Origin: Desmodesmus armatus
Taxonomy: Eukaryota > Chlorophyta > Chlorophyceae > Sphaeropleales > Scenedesmaceae
Length of the DNA: 64,000 nt
NCBI GenBank assembly: GCA_007449985.2
Contig: VIIQ02000029.1
Coordinates: 336,001 to 400,000 of the forward strand
Direction of reading: 5' to 3'
Part shown: piece after piece, positions 34,069-46,388 of the stretch
Layout of the letters: the number at the start of each line of letters is the position of its first letter
Numbering within the stretch: position 1 is the first letter of the stretch
Notes under the pieces: generated by a model
What the model was told of the DNA's origin: nothing
The model's input: the letters and a program-made list of their open reading frames with translations, nothing else
Database searches by the model: none
Made by a program: the position numbers and the translations under genes

Positions 34069-36095
34069 GTTACGGATCCCAGTAAAAGGTCATCTAGCAG
34101 TTTTTGGGGCAGTTTTCGGACCCCCATATCTCAGCAAGCACGGGCGCGCGAGCCTTGCAACTCCGTGTGCGTTATCAGCACATAAAAGTACCAAGAGACT
34201 CTTCAATTCAGCCACTATGCAAGCTTGAGCTGCAAATGCGTTTTGAGATGTCAACATGTGCATGCTCTGCCCAATGCACAAAAGCTTGTAAAATTCGTTT
34301 TTAGCGTCATCAATGCACAGAAGCGACTGGACGGTTTCACAGCAGCAAAGACAGTGCATACCGGAGGACTGAAATCGAAAAAAACTCAGCTAAATTCACA
34401 CCATCCCACGATCGGTCTGAAAATTGTCGTAGAACAATTCTGTACAATGTATACACATTTCAACGCGTGTTCAAGTGCTGCAGGTGAGCAGGTGATGCAC
34501 TTGTCCTGCCCAATAACAAATGACACTTCTACGCTCGATGCACAGTCAGATGCAAAAAACATATGATACAATGGACCTATGGAATCGTAGAAGGCCAGGT
34601 CATGCGCCATCGTAACAGGCAACATGATGCACTTCGCTAGGGACAGTCAGTTTAGCCTTTTCTTTTCAGATTTGGTGTTTGTCAGCCGTAGTGGTGACGA
34701 AGAGCAGGCGTGCTGCTCATGTTGAAGCACCAGCTGACAGCCCAGCAGATGCATCCATATGGACCATCGTCCATGCCATGGATGGTGGGCACCAGCAGCA
34801 GCACCTGCTGCATCTCAACCAGTTGCTTCTCCGGGGCAGCTCAACATCACCAATCACAGCACACTCACTATAGCATACGCACACTACAGCACACTCACAC
34901 TAGCTGTCAAGCAACACCACTAGACAGCCAGGCAGCCAGGCCCTGAGGGGGGGGGGGGGCAGGAAGCACAGGAGCTTTGAATTGCACACACTGAAACAAC
35001 TGTACAGTAGGATGCCAGAAGAAACCACCGAGGGAATTGAAAGGAACAGGAGGGGACCACTGGGATCCGTTACCGTCCCTGGTTGTTACGGATCCCAGTA
35101 AAAGGTCATCTAGCAGTTTTGGGGGGTCACCGGATCTCAGCAACCAGGGGCGCGCGAGCCCTGTGACTCCGTGTGTGCTTTCAAGACAACAAAAGCCAAA
35201 GTACATTTTGCGTTCAGCCCATATGCAAGCCTGACCTAAAAATGCGTTTTGACATCCCCGCATGTGCATGCTGTGCCCAAGGAGAAACATCATAGAAAAC
35301 TCTAATATGTATCCTGCATATCATTTCAACGACCGGAGGGACTCACAGCAGAAGAGTAAGTGCGTCCAGGAAGTCAAAAAACGAATAAAACTCTGCTAAA
35401 TTCACACCATGCCGTGATCGGTCTGATATTGACGTAGCACGTTTCTGTACTGTGTTTGCATAAGTCAACGCGTGCTCAAGTGGTGCAGGTGAGCAGGTGA
35501 TGCTCTTGTCCTGCCCAATAACAAATGACTATTCCACGCTCGAAACACAGTCACATGCAAGGAAAAAGTCATAAAAAGTACGTTTCATTCACAGAGCGAC
35601 CAGATCGCGTCTCACAACGGCCCTTAACCAAGCTGCGCGCCATTGGACAGGCAGCATGCAAAGTACATCGCTAGGGACAGTCACTTGGCCCTGATTTTCT
35701 TAGCTTTGGTGTCTGTCTCAATCGGAGTGGTCACGAGGAGCAGGCGTGCTGCTGATGTTGAGGCACCAGCTGACAGCCCAAAAAGATGCAGCACCTGCTG
35801 CACCTCAATCGGCTCCTCCGGGGCAGCTTAACGTCATCACCAATGACAGCACACTCAAACTACAGCGTCCAGTGCTGTCCTGCAAAATCACTAGACAGCA
35901 AGGCAGGCTTGCCGGGGGGGGGGGACTCCGCTCTTCTTCACAGCACTGGGTGGGAGGGTGCAGGAAGCACAACAGCTTTCAAGTGCAGCAACTGCACACA
36001 CTAACACAATTCTACAGCAGGATGCAAAAAAAACCCACTGAGTGAGTTAAAAAGAACAGGAGGGGACCACTGGGATCCGTTGCCGTCCCTGGTTC
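34069..36095. repeat. Two-copy tandem repeat of about 1 kb
   Basis: Unit 1 (34069-35085) and unit 2 (35086-36095) both begin GTTACGGATCCCAGTAAAAG and share diverged blocks in the same order, including the CAGCTGACAGCCCA block (about 34734 and 35768), a G-run (34947-34959 and 35914-35924) and the terminal GGGGACCACTGGGATCCGTT. No coding frame is conserved between the copies. It could be a decayed mobile element or a local duplication. Confidence 0.82.
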
Positions 36096-36652
36096 CACTC
36101 TGTTCAAGGTGAAACATGACTCACTGAGTGCAGTGCTAGGCTAGCATGCCGGGCTGGCAGGGGTTGACACCTAACAGCTGCACAGCATGCCTGAAATGCC
36201 CTCGCTGCGTGAGGCTGACTGACAGGGCACAGGTTGAAATTCTCAGGTGTGTTGAGCCTGACAGTGTTTGTATGCACTCTTGCGGCATCACTTTCTGGCT
36301 GCGACAGTGCTAGCGCCATGATTCTGGGTGCCACACAGTGTTGCGCTGTCTTGTGACTGCAGTACTGGTCATAACCAGCGAGCTGCTACACCCTGGTACT
36401 GTGATGCCTTACTAAGGCAGTATCGTGTTGTGGGCCCCACAACACTAGTCAGTGACTAGCACTGCAGGGTGCTGTGCTACTGGAGTGTTTGCCGGGGCCT
36501 GCGCAGATTGGCGCTGCCCCAGGTGCGTCATAGTGCAACCCGTGCCTGTTTGTGCTTGCCTTCATTGCGCAGGTTGTGCTCTATCATAGATCCTCAACAT
36601 GCTCATGGACATGTCCATGCGTACACAGTACTACGCTAGTAGCAGCAGAGCG
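36096..36652. other. No supported gene
   Basis: Only short frames. It probably contains the 3' UTR of the nucleoside hydrolase gene transcribed from the right. Confidence 0.4.
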
Positions 36653-39124
36653 TCAACATGCAAACGCGTTCAAAATGAAAGCATCAAACTTTCTGGCATC
36701 AGCATCCACAGCTGCTAGTACCGTCTTCGGCTTTGACAGTGCTGCACTTCTGCTGTTGCCACTGCTGCTTGCAGCATGGCTTTGCGCCAGCACCATGGCT
36801 CCCTGTGCCTTGCCATCCAAAGCTATACTGACTGTCTCCTGCTGCATCTTGCAAACAGACGGCTCCAGGAAGCACGCGGCATTCAGGCTGTCCCAGGCAT
36901 AGTACCTGCATGTGGGTGCCAGTGCTAACAAGGGCTGTTGGTCTTGCACAATGTCTTGTTCAAGCAAGTCTGGCAAGGCTGTCGCGGTACTGTGCAGGTT
37001 GCAGGCCCTGCACATTGATCGTGTACTGAATCATACTGCAAAGGGAATGCAAGCAAGTGATGACATGCGTTGCTGCGAGCCTGGCTGAGCCATGCTCCGA
37101 GCTACTTGATGAGTAGGTGCAAACTTGAGGGCCTGCCAACACACAGGCAGCACGCACAGCAGATGTTCACTGTGTTTCCACGTGGTGCACCACACTGTTC
37201 AACGGTTGGTCCTTAGCAAAATTAATACTGCAAGAAGAAAGGTGCCGTGTGTACTTACGGGTCGTGCGGTGACAGGTAGACCCATGTGATGGTTGGCGCA
37301 TACATGGCGCCCACCAAGCTTGAAAGCCGTGATGTGTGCTGCTTGCCAAAGCTGTACAGCAGCTCCTGGCTGATGGGTACCTGAAGGATTACGCAAGGCA
37401 GCAAGGCCCTAGGGCAGGTTCCGCCGCGGAGCAGTCTGCAGGCTGCAGACTGATTGCCATGGTCCGACCATGGCATGGCATACACAACCCTTCAGGCACA
37501 ACCCTACAAGTTGTAAGCACAACCCCTGCAAGGGCTTCACAGTAAACCCTCAACTTAGCACCGCTGCAGAGGCGTGTAGATACCTGGAGTCACTGACCAT
37601 TTAGACAGGCTCCTTCGCTTGGCAAGCCAACCTACTGCTGCGCGTCAGGCATGTCAGGGCGGGGGAAGACAACAGGCCCAGAGGAGGCGGCAAGTCTATG
37701 CTGCCGGTGAGCTGGCTTACAACTCTGTGAATTATGCACCCCCTTGCCGTCAAGCGTAGCTGCCTGCAAAACCTGTTTAACCCCTTTCTTATCTTCCTTG
37801 CACTCAACCTCCCACAGCAGTTCTGTCAAGCTAAGCAGCTTGCCTACACACTTGCGCGCCTCACTACTGTGCATGACGTCCCAAGCTGTGTGCACTGCAG
37901 TGTAACCTACCTTATTCGTTGCATCAAGCGGCACCAAAGTCACGGACACTTTGCTCTCCCACACAACAGCAGCTGCCTGTGGGTCTGCAAACACGTTCCA
38001 CTCTGCTGTCCCATCACTGTTGCTGTTGTTGAAGATGTTGCCTGGGTGCCGTAGGGTGCCGCCCATCCACCAGATCATCAATATCTTGTCAGCTACTGCA
38101 GGGTTCTTCTTCAATGCGTACGCAATGTTGGTCAGCGGCCCTGTTCAAACGGGGAGACAGATGCAGCCAGTAGGGCACTGCCTTGGCAAGATGCAGTTGA
38201 AGCTGAGACGGTTGCTGGTGACAAGCCACCAACAGCCCACCATGCAACACCCCGCCATGTGGCTCCCTCATACTGCCTCGTGGGTGAATGCACTTAAATT
38301 CTAATTCAAGGCTCCAACCACTGGACCCTCAATACGTCTGCGCCACCAACCTGTAGCAATGATGGTCACAGGCTCCTGCTGTTTCAGCAGTAGCTCTAAT
38401 AAAGCGTCTTGGCCCCGCTGCTGCGCCACTAGCCGCTTCCTGAGGCTCTCTAGCTGCAGGTCTGGTGGGTTGAGTGCTGGCAGTACATCAGCTGCAAGAG
38501 GGCCGGCCCTGTACATCAAGGGGAAGCTGTTCTTCGTTTGAAGGGTGGAGACTGCTACAGGGGTGTTGGTTGAGTTGAGGAAGTGCATTAGCTTCACGGT
38601 AGTGTTGACTGCGACGTCCTTGATGGAATCTGGAAGTGGGCAGGGGCCAAGCAGGGGCAGGGGGTGTGAGACAGTGGATTGAGATGCTGAATTGCAGTTG
38701 CTACACCATCGCAGGGCCTTGGGCCGTGAAGAGGCACAGCGGGCTGTGGTGCACTGTGTTGCAGTGCTGCGTTGGACCTGCTATGACTGTCATGTGCACA
38801 GGCTCCCATCAAATGCTGCAAGATCAGCAGCAGCTGCCCCTGCAAGCTTTTCGCACCTGCTTCTATGTAGCTGACCATCAGCAGCTCCACCCGAGGGTCT
38901 AGCATGAGCAGCATCATAGCCACCAAATCCTCCACCCCACCGTCATGATCTATTATGACCGGCATACGTTTTGCATTGCCTCTGCTGATTTTGCTGCTGG
39001 CATCGTTCGGGGTCAACCTTGCACAGCTGCTGACTCTGAGGTGGCCTATGCATAGGACAGCCAGCAACAGCACTGGCGGCCTAAGATGAGGCATGACGGT
39101 TATAAATGGTGTAGTATAGTTCAA
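36653..39124 (-). CDS. Inosine-uridine-type nucleoside hydrolase, secreted or lumenal
   Basis: Six exons in transcript order, 38857-39094, 38351-38629, 37911-38140, 37259-37380, 36991-37035 and 36653-36905, join in frame to 388 residues. The second in-frame ATG at 39092-39094 starts a typical signal peptide (RPPVLLLAVLCIGHL); an ATG at 39122-39124 would add ten residues. Family marks in order: IIDHDGGVEDLVAM for the calcium-binding DTDxGxDD loop, GPLTNIAYAL, IWWMGG, the EWNVFADPQAA block (substrate Asn and DP), VPLDATN, and near the end YYAWDSLNAACFL. These enzymes cleave the N-glycosidic bond of nucleosides to release ribose. Changes from the usual residues: DD is ED, the VTH His is Asn, and the His before the C-terminal Asp is Trp. 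Exon 5 uses a less usual donor (GTACCG). Confidence 0.88.
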
Positions 39125-39331
39125 TCAAGCTATCGGATCAGCTGCCATAGCATATCTGGTGACACTGCACAGCATTGGCGGGACTAGAAGTGAGTGTGAA
39201 AAGACAGCAGTTCTAAGGTCCTCAATAAAAAGTATGGGCCTTTTAATGTCTCAAGTGCGATCTTGGGTGCATACATCAGTGTGCGGTGATGACAGCGAGA
39301 GTGACAATGACAGGCTGTAGTGTGATGCGGC
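39125..39331. promoter_or_regulatory. Short divergent promoter region
   Basis: About 200 bp separates the start codons of the nucleoside hydrolase (minus) and the 2H phosphoesterase (plus). It contains an AT-rich ATAAAAAG at about 39225. Confidence 0.4.
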
Positions 39332-42300
39332 ATGTTTGAGGCCAGCAGCAGAGGACCTGTGTCATTGTTGGCTCAGGAATATGTTACAGTAATGCTGGAT
39401 CGTGGCATTGTGGCGGGGATCAGAAGCAGTCAATTCTGTTTCCGGAACCAGCAGCTGAAGGGATGTCGTGTAGGCATATTTAGGTTTCTATCACAATACG
39501 TCAGTCCTGTCACAGCCGAATGCGATAGCTGCGTTGTTCCTGCTTCCTGGGACTCTGATCACGCCACAGCACTGGCAGCAGAGGTGAGTAGTGTGCATTC
39601 ACCGCATGGACCCTCACTCATAGAGCTTGGAAGACTGTCTGAAGCCAACAGGCACCGCCACTGCCACTGCTGCTGCACCATGCATGTGTGCCTGCTGCAG
39701 CAGCAGGTTGCAAGGACACACAAGCTGCACTGCCCCCTCCACCAGCCCCTGGCCCTGAGCACATCGCCTCACCAGCTTGCCCACTTCAGCGTCAGCAACG
39801 AAACAATGGATGCTCAACAGCAACTGGAAGCCCAGAACCCTGCCCCCAGCACACAGCGTGCACAAGCACACCAGGCACACAGTGCGGGTACGCGTGTCTG
39901 ATTGCTGTGCAGCATCCTGGCATGCACATGCAAGCAGGCTCCATCCATCCTTCTAGGGTGTTCTTCAGAAGGGCCTTAGAGCAACTGTCCCCACAGCAAA
40001 TGCAGGCGGAGTCAGTGTCTAAGGGTGTAAGCTATTGTCCCCTTGTTTGTTGTTTGCTGCAGCAGCAGACATGCCACAGCTGGGGCCCCAAGCACACACT
40101 GTCAACAGCAGCAACGCCAACTGTAGGCAGCCCATGCACGCCAGTGTTAACAGCGCAGCAGCTGGTGAGGATGATGCCGCACCATGTGAGCCCTCAGGCC
40201 CCACTAAGAGCAGCCGTGAGGTGCAGGACGCCAGCAGCACAGGTACAGATGCTCAGTACGATGTGCAGCCAGAGACACAGCAGCAACAACAGCAGCAGCA
40301 GCAGGGACAACGCCAGAAGCATGTGCAGCAGCAGAAGCCCCGCCCAACACACTTTGTCTCGCTGCGCGTGTCACACAGCCCCCAGGTGTGTTGGGAAGCA
40401 GCTGCCCCTGCCTCTATGTGCCTGGTGCTACTATCACCAAGGGTTTCAATTGTCTTTTGAATGGCCTGCAATTCCTACTTTGCAACATTGGCTGCCTTGC
40501 CCTCAGTGGGATCATGATTGTCAGCAGGCACTCACAACAGCACTATGCACAGGGTGACTGCTGATCTGCTGTGTGTGCTGTACTCGCCCTGCAGGTGGTT
40601 GAGTGCATGCAGCGTGTGCAGCAGCAGCTAGTGGCTGTTGCGCCTGAGCTGCAGCCATGCCTGCTGGACCCTGTCACCGCTCACATCACGCTGATGGTCC
40701 TGAACATGCCAACAAAAGTAAAGGCCTCAGGCTGTGCTTGCTCTATTAGGCCGTCACATTACGACCAGGCTGCTGCTGTAACCATGTCGTGCCACAGCCC
40801 CAGTTGCTGATCGTTGCACCCAGGACCCTGGCAGCGCACCTGCTGGCACAGAGGCTGCTGGGCAGTGGGCGTCCTGTCGTGCGCAATTAGCTGGCTTGTC
40901 CGAGGACATGCACACACATGCATAGCAGCAGGAGTCAGCAGGGCCCCATTCAAGTAGCACCCAGGCTCCTGCAGCAGGCAGGCTGGATGTTCTCTGTTCC
41001 TGCCCTGGGTCACTGCGCCCGTCTGACAAGGGGCGTAGTTTGTGCTGCGATGGTGATGTCCTGCTCCATGCCGTGCCATACTGTACTGTGTTTTGCTGCA
41101 GGAACAAGAGGCAGTTGCTGAGTCAGTCATGCAGAGTTTGCCAGATGTCTTGCAGCAGCAAGGCTTGGGGCAGCTGCAAGTGACGCTACAGGGGTTGTCA
41201 ACCTTCCGCAACCAGGTAGGCATCCAGTGTGATGGCCTAGGCAGCTGCACGGCACGTGTCTGGTAGACTGCAGTTGGTGACACAAACATGCCTGACTGCA
41301 TGATGCACACTCTGGCAGTGACCATTGTGCTTGCAGCTATCTGTGCAGCTGCAGCTGCAGCTGTGATGGCGGGTCAGTGTAATCCAGTCTAGGGTGAGAC
41401 TTCTGATCACTCTCGGTCCAGGTCAGATCACTGAGGTGCATAGTATGACGCACCTCCACGGCACAATGCAGTACCTACTAGGGTTGTTGCCCCTCTGCTC
41501 TCTGCTTGGTCATGAGCCATGACACACAACACTCCAACGCCTCAACTGCTGCCGCAGGTGCTGTACCTTGACGTTTTATCTGGCCCTGCCCAAGAGCAGC
41601 TGCAGCGCTTTGGTGATGCCGTAATCGCGCACTTCCGTGCTCAAGGCAGTGACATACTTATAGAGGAGGCAGGCATGGGCTTTACTCCACACGTGACAGT
41701 GGCGAAGACCAGCAGGCTGATAGGCAACCAGCAACACAGGCGAAAGAAGGGTGAGCATGCATACAGCACACAGTACTGATTACATGCGCAACTTGTTTGA
41801 TGTGTACTGGCGATTGCTGGAACTCTGTCAGGAGGCGCCTCACACTGTTATCAGCTCATGCAGGGACAGTGACGGGGTGACAGAAGTACAGAGGCAGCAG
41901 CAAGGTCGTTGGTTGGTATGACTAGTTGGTTGGTAGTCATGCTTATGTCATCAATGCAAGATCATGTTGCCTGCCTGCTGCCTGCTGCTGTGCAGGCAAG
42001 ATTCGCACCAAAATACCTGCAGAGGCTTGGGAGCAGCTGGCTGATGTTTGTGCTGGGGATGTGCTGCTTGCTGAGCTGCAGATATGCAGCATGCAGGGCA
42101 GGAAGGCAGGAGAGTTTTACAGGTGAGGGGGAGGTCGCATAGGGGGAGCGGTGGGTGCTGCGCCTTCCATGGCACGCACTGTGCACGGCATGTAAGGTGA
42201 CAGGGGGGGAGGGGCCCCCTGCCGGCTGGCCACACACTGAACAGCCGAGCAAACCTGACTGCCGGGAGCCCGAGGCAGGCCTCGCACTGATCAGGGGCGC

Positions 42301-42760
42301 CTGAAACCCCTGTCCCAAAGTATCGTGATTCGAAACACACCAAATGCGACCCATCGGCAAGCTGCTAGACAGCATCACCGTCCACAACATCCGCATGTCT
42401 GTCCCATGTGGCTGCAGGGTTACCCACAGCGTTGAGCTTCCTGCATCTCCCACAGCAACATCCCTGTCAGCAGTGGTTGCAGCCACAGCCACCACATCAG
42501 CAGTCGTAGTGGCAGAAGCAGCAACAGCCGCACCCGCTATTACTGGCACAGCCACAGCTACAGCTACAGCTACAGCAGAAGGCACAGCTACAGCTACAGC
42601 AGCAGCGCTGCCAGCAGAGGCAGCAAACGCTGAGCAGCGCAAGCGGGCAGCAAGCAGCCCTCTGGCAGGTGCAAAGCGGCGATTCAGGAAGCTGTTGGAT
42701 GCCCTTGTGTGTCGCAAGCGGGATAAAGTGCAAGGGGTGGAGCACCAGGAGCCAGACTGA
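39332..42760 (+). CDS. AKAP7/ASCC1-like 2H phosphoesterase
   Basis: Eight exons, 39332-39583, 39701-39887, 40063-40385, 40595-40717, 41102-41215, 41558-41750, 41996-42122 and 42418-42760, join in frame to 553 residues. The catalytic part begins THFVSLRVS and carries both HxT motifs: HIT in VTAHITLMVLNMP (exon 4) and HVT in FTPHVTVAKTSR (exon 6), placed as in the AKAP7 NLS / LigT-like fold. It ends with LAELQICSMQ, as in ASCC1. Such proteins hydrolyse 2'-5' or cyclic phosphate bonds in RNA or nucleotides, or bind them. A poly-Gln run precedes the domain (40278-40305), and exon 8 adds an Ala/Thr-rich tail and a basic cluster (KRRFRKLLDALVCRKRDK) that looks like a nuclear localisation signal. 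The first two exons are the least certain. Confidence 0.83.
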
Positions 42761-43432
42761 GTGCAAATGCAACTGTACAAGCTTTTGAACCAACTGTTGC
42801 CATGTGAGCAGAGCAGCCCCGTGCCCTGGAGAAGGGTGTCCTGTGCTGACGATCGCCTGCCAGAGGGCTTTGGCCTGCTGCCAGTTGTGCCTGTGAACAT
42901 CACCTCAGGTGACATGGTTGTGTGGTGAAAGCGGTGTTCTGTTTCTGTGGTTGACACGGTCCAATCGCTTGCAAAGCCAAGTGGGTGGTGCGCCACAGGA
43001 CTTCCTGCATCAGACGTGGCTGGTACAGTGGGCTTGATTTGACAGGTGCTGATGTCGCAGCCAAATGGTTGTGGTGGGGAGGTGATGTGGCCATGCTGGT
43101 TGCCGGCAGCTGCCTGTGGGCAGCTTGATGGCAGGTGCTGCTCATGATGTGCAGCACCCCAGTCTTCAGCAAACGGTGTGAGGCCAGCAATCTCTGAATG
43201 TCACTGAATGTGGACTGGCGACACTTTATGGTGTTGTGCTATCGTGCTAGAAACTAATTGCGCAGGAGGCTTCCTAACCATGCTGCAGAGGAAAACTTTT
43301 TTGAAACCATGACGTCACGCATTTGGTTCAAAAACAGTTCAGAGGAAAATCATAGAGGCGGTTTCTGCATGTTCTATCACTAGCATTAGGAAAAGGAACA
43401 TCTGATCAACGCGCGACTGCTCGCGCATCAGC
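42761..43432. other. Intergenic; 3' UTR of the phosphoesterase and promoter of the BTB gene
   Basis: No gene seen. Bases 42848-42930 resemble the 3' flank of the BTB gene at 45656-45745. Confidence 0.5.
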
Positions 43433-45451
43433 ATGGCGCATCCCGGCTTTGGGCACCTTTGGCAGCAGGGTGAGATGTCGGATGTTGAAATCGTGATTGG
43501 CGTTCATGGCGAACTACACTTAACTGCAGCTAGCGCCGAGGCCCCCGAGGGGCAGAGCAGCACCAACACTGTGCTGCAGCAGTTCCCAGGCCACAGCACG
43601 ATCCTCAGCCTTAGGCCCTTCTTTGTGGCACAGGCAAGTATCAGAACAACGTTTTGATCCGCATGTTTATGTATTGATGCTGGCTGGCACACGGATCAGA
43701 AGGTGGAGATCTGGCTGCAACAGCACCCCGCCTGCTGCTCTTGTACTGCATGCAGGCGTTGCGATGGTCATCACAGACACAGCCAGGGAGCAGCAGCATG
43801 CCCAGCTGTCCCAGTGACACAACCAGCAGCACCCAGCGGGCAAGGAAGCAAGTCAACATCACCCTACCAGACGCTAGCTATGAGCCAGCAGCCATGGCAG
43901 TGCTTGCAGGGCTGTACCAAGTCCAGCCATGGCACAAGCTGCTGGCTGACCTGACACCCCAGCAGCAGGTGATGGCGGCAGTGCTGGCAGACATGTGGCA
44001 GCTGCCAGCAGCGTTTGAGGCAGCAGTGGGAGTCCTGCAGGATGCAACCAACAGTGGGGACAGGCTGTCAGCTGTGCTGGAGCAGCTGCTCAGCATGGAG
44101 GCAGTGCCTAACTGCCTGCTGTCAGTGATTGATTACTCCTGGCAGGAATTGCTCAGCAAGTACTCCGACGCAGCAGCAGTCCCTTCCAGCGTGCTGCCAG
44201 TGTTTGAGCATGTGCTACTCAGCAAGTATGGTGACCTGGAGGCTGTGTGGGCCCCAGACCTTCTGGGTGCCTCACTGCAGGCTTCCCTGATGGCACTGCC
44301 CCTGTATGCCGTGGAGGTGCTGCTGGCATCAGACAAGCTCAAGGTGAGGGAGTTCTGTCCTGCCCAAAATCTGAGAGGACCTTGTGTGACCACCCACATA
44401 TCAGCTGAACTACAATCACTGCGGTTGCCATCTTAGGAAGGCCCCTCCTGTGTTCACCAACTTGGGTTGGATTGAATCCATGCCATTGGTCACTCACCCA
44501 TGGAGTCCATCCACTGGATGGCGGCCTCTAACCCAGGGCCAACGGTTGGCCCTGGGTTAGTTTGTGCTGATGTCGAACAGACCACAGCAACTGAAACCAT
44601 CTGATGGTTCAGTGAACAGTCTTGCTTGACAGAGGACGTCCATGCATGCGTTCCTGCAGGTTGGCTCGGAGGACACAGTGCTGTACACAGTCCAGGCCTA
44701 TGCTGACAACTTGGGGAGAACCAGCCTGAGCGGCTTGCAGGCAAAGGCCGCCGTGCTTGAAGCTTGCTTGAAGCTCGCACCCCTAGTGCGCTGCCCTCAT
44801 CTGTCACAGTTCTGGCTGTCAGCATCAGTCCTGTCAGATCATGCAGACAAACTGCTGCTTCATGAACTGCAGCCCCAGCTGAAGCGGCTGCTGCTGCTGA
44901 AGCCAGCTTGCAGGGAAGATTCCAGTCTGTTTGCCAAGAAGCTGCAGGATACTGTCCCGGGTGTGCCTGCCAGCTGGCTGCTGCCTGTGCGCGCCATCAC
45001 ACCAGTCACCAGTGCGACATTGGAATGGGAGCTGGACGTGGAAGCAATCAGACAGGCAGCGCAGGACAGTGCCAGCTTCAAGCAGACGACTTTCCGGAGG
45101 TCACCAACCAGCTGCCTGCTAGGAGGGGTGATATGGGGCATAGGGCTGCAGTGTAACTGGGACGCTAGCAACGCTGGCAGCACGGTTGGAGTGTATGTGC
45201 AGTGCAGATCGCTGCCAGCTGGCGCATTCTGTCACTGCACGTTCAGCCTAGGGTGTGCTGCTGACAGATGCTTCAACAACCCGCCATCAGATACGATGTC
45301 TGGTGGCACGTGCAAGGGCTGCGGCTGGGATGATTTCTTTAGGCTTGGAGCCATGGCTGGTGGGTTTGACGAGGTGAGCTGGGCTGCCAAGGGGCTGCCA
45401 GCAACCGGCAGCATCTTTCTGGTGCTGACTGTCCAGAATATGGGCATGTGA
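43433..45451 (+). CDS. BTB/POZ-domain protein with BACK-like and MATH-like C-terminal regions
   Basis: Three exons, 43433-43633, 43756-44343 and 44660-45451, all phase 0, give 526 residues. The N-terminus has a BTB core: MSDVEIVIGVHGE, then GHSTILSLRPFFVAQ, then VNITLPD and AVLAGLYQ, with an extra loop between. BTB domains commonly bind CUL3 in ubiquitin ligases. A helical, leucine-rich middle (SVIDYSWQELLSKYS) fits a BACK-type region. The C-terminus (LLGGVIWGIGLQCNW, then VGVYVQC) fits a MATH/TRAF-like substrate-binding fold, less surely. Intron 1 begins GC (CAG|GCAAGT), so it is a GC-AG intron unless the gene uses another site. The exon 2 start is chosen by phase and by the pyrimidine-rich GCATGCAG acceptor. 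Confidence 0.8.
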
Positions 45452-45741
45452 TGCAGGCCTGCGCAGCTGCCAGAGTCTGCAGGCCAGGCTATTGGGCTGT
45501 TGATGAATCTCTTGCTACTGCATTGCTGGCTGCAGATCTTGCGATTGGACTTGTTGCGAATGCGACTGCACAGCTGCATGACAAACCCGTTGGCCCCAGC
45601 AGCCATGTGAGCAATGCAGCAGGTACCCTAGGGACAGAGGTCGAGTGTGTCTTTGCTGCTGGTCGCCTGCCAGAGGCAGTGTGTGCCTTTTTAGCTGCTG
45701 CCAGTCGTGTGTGTGAAAACCAACGCTACATGGTTGTGTGA

Positions 45742-45746
45742 TGTAA
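45742..45746 (+). terminator. TGTAA polyadenylation signal of the BTB gene
   Basis: TGTAA 291 bp after the stop codon, with a pyrimidine-rich stretch just downstream. A 97-codon frame (45448-45741) overlaps the stop but is best read as 3' UTR. Confidence 0.55.
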
Positions 45747-46388
45747 GTGCTTCTTCCTGTTCCTGTTCATCACCATATGTTGGTGTCTAGCTGTTGAAGA
45801 CAAGGGCAAGGGCGGCTGTGAGCCAGTGTGCATGGCATACTGTGATCGGTCCAGTGGCATACTCAAGGCCAGCAGATGTACACCTAGCTGCGTCCACCTT
45901 GATTCTGCAACAATAAACTGCTTTGTGACGTATATACACCAAGCAACATCTGTACAGACGGGGGAGGGGGGGGGGGTGAGCTGGCGAGGGGGTGGGGTGT
46001 CAAGTATCTGAGGTGTGCCAGAGCAGCTGAAGCACCTGCTGCAACGTCATTCAAGTTGCAGAGTTTCTTCAGGTGTGGAAATTGGTCTCTGGACTGCTCT
46101 GAATTGAAATTTGTTGAAAACTGAAACCTGGGTTTGCGAGCATCACGTTGCAGGAGGGAGGCCGCCTCGGTAGGCAGTGGACGCTCCTGAACTTGCAGCA
46201 ACTGAAGATGAAATCGTGGATGCGAACACAGTGACTCCGGTGTTGACACATCGAACAAACTATTTCGTGGGGCCTTCCCAAGGTGCCATCAGGCTGTCGG
46301 ACCTTCCCGAAAGACCGGTTGTTCATCTGAAGTGAACCAGTGCCTCTTTGTCATCGGGTTAAGTAAGGCTTGATTACCAATTGCTACC
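45747..46388. other. Intergenic; G-rich tract
   Basis: A run of G with single interruptions at about 45960-45977, followed by further G clusters to 45998, could form a G-quadruplex. No gene seen. Confidence 0.5.

Noticed and set aside
45448..45741. 97-codon frame overlapping the BTB stop codon
   Set aside because: No domain; it ends at the TGTAA signal, so it is most likely 3' UTR.
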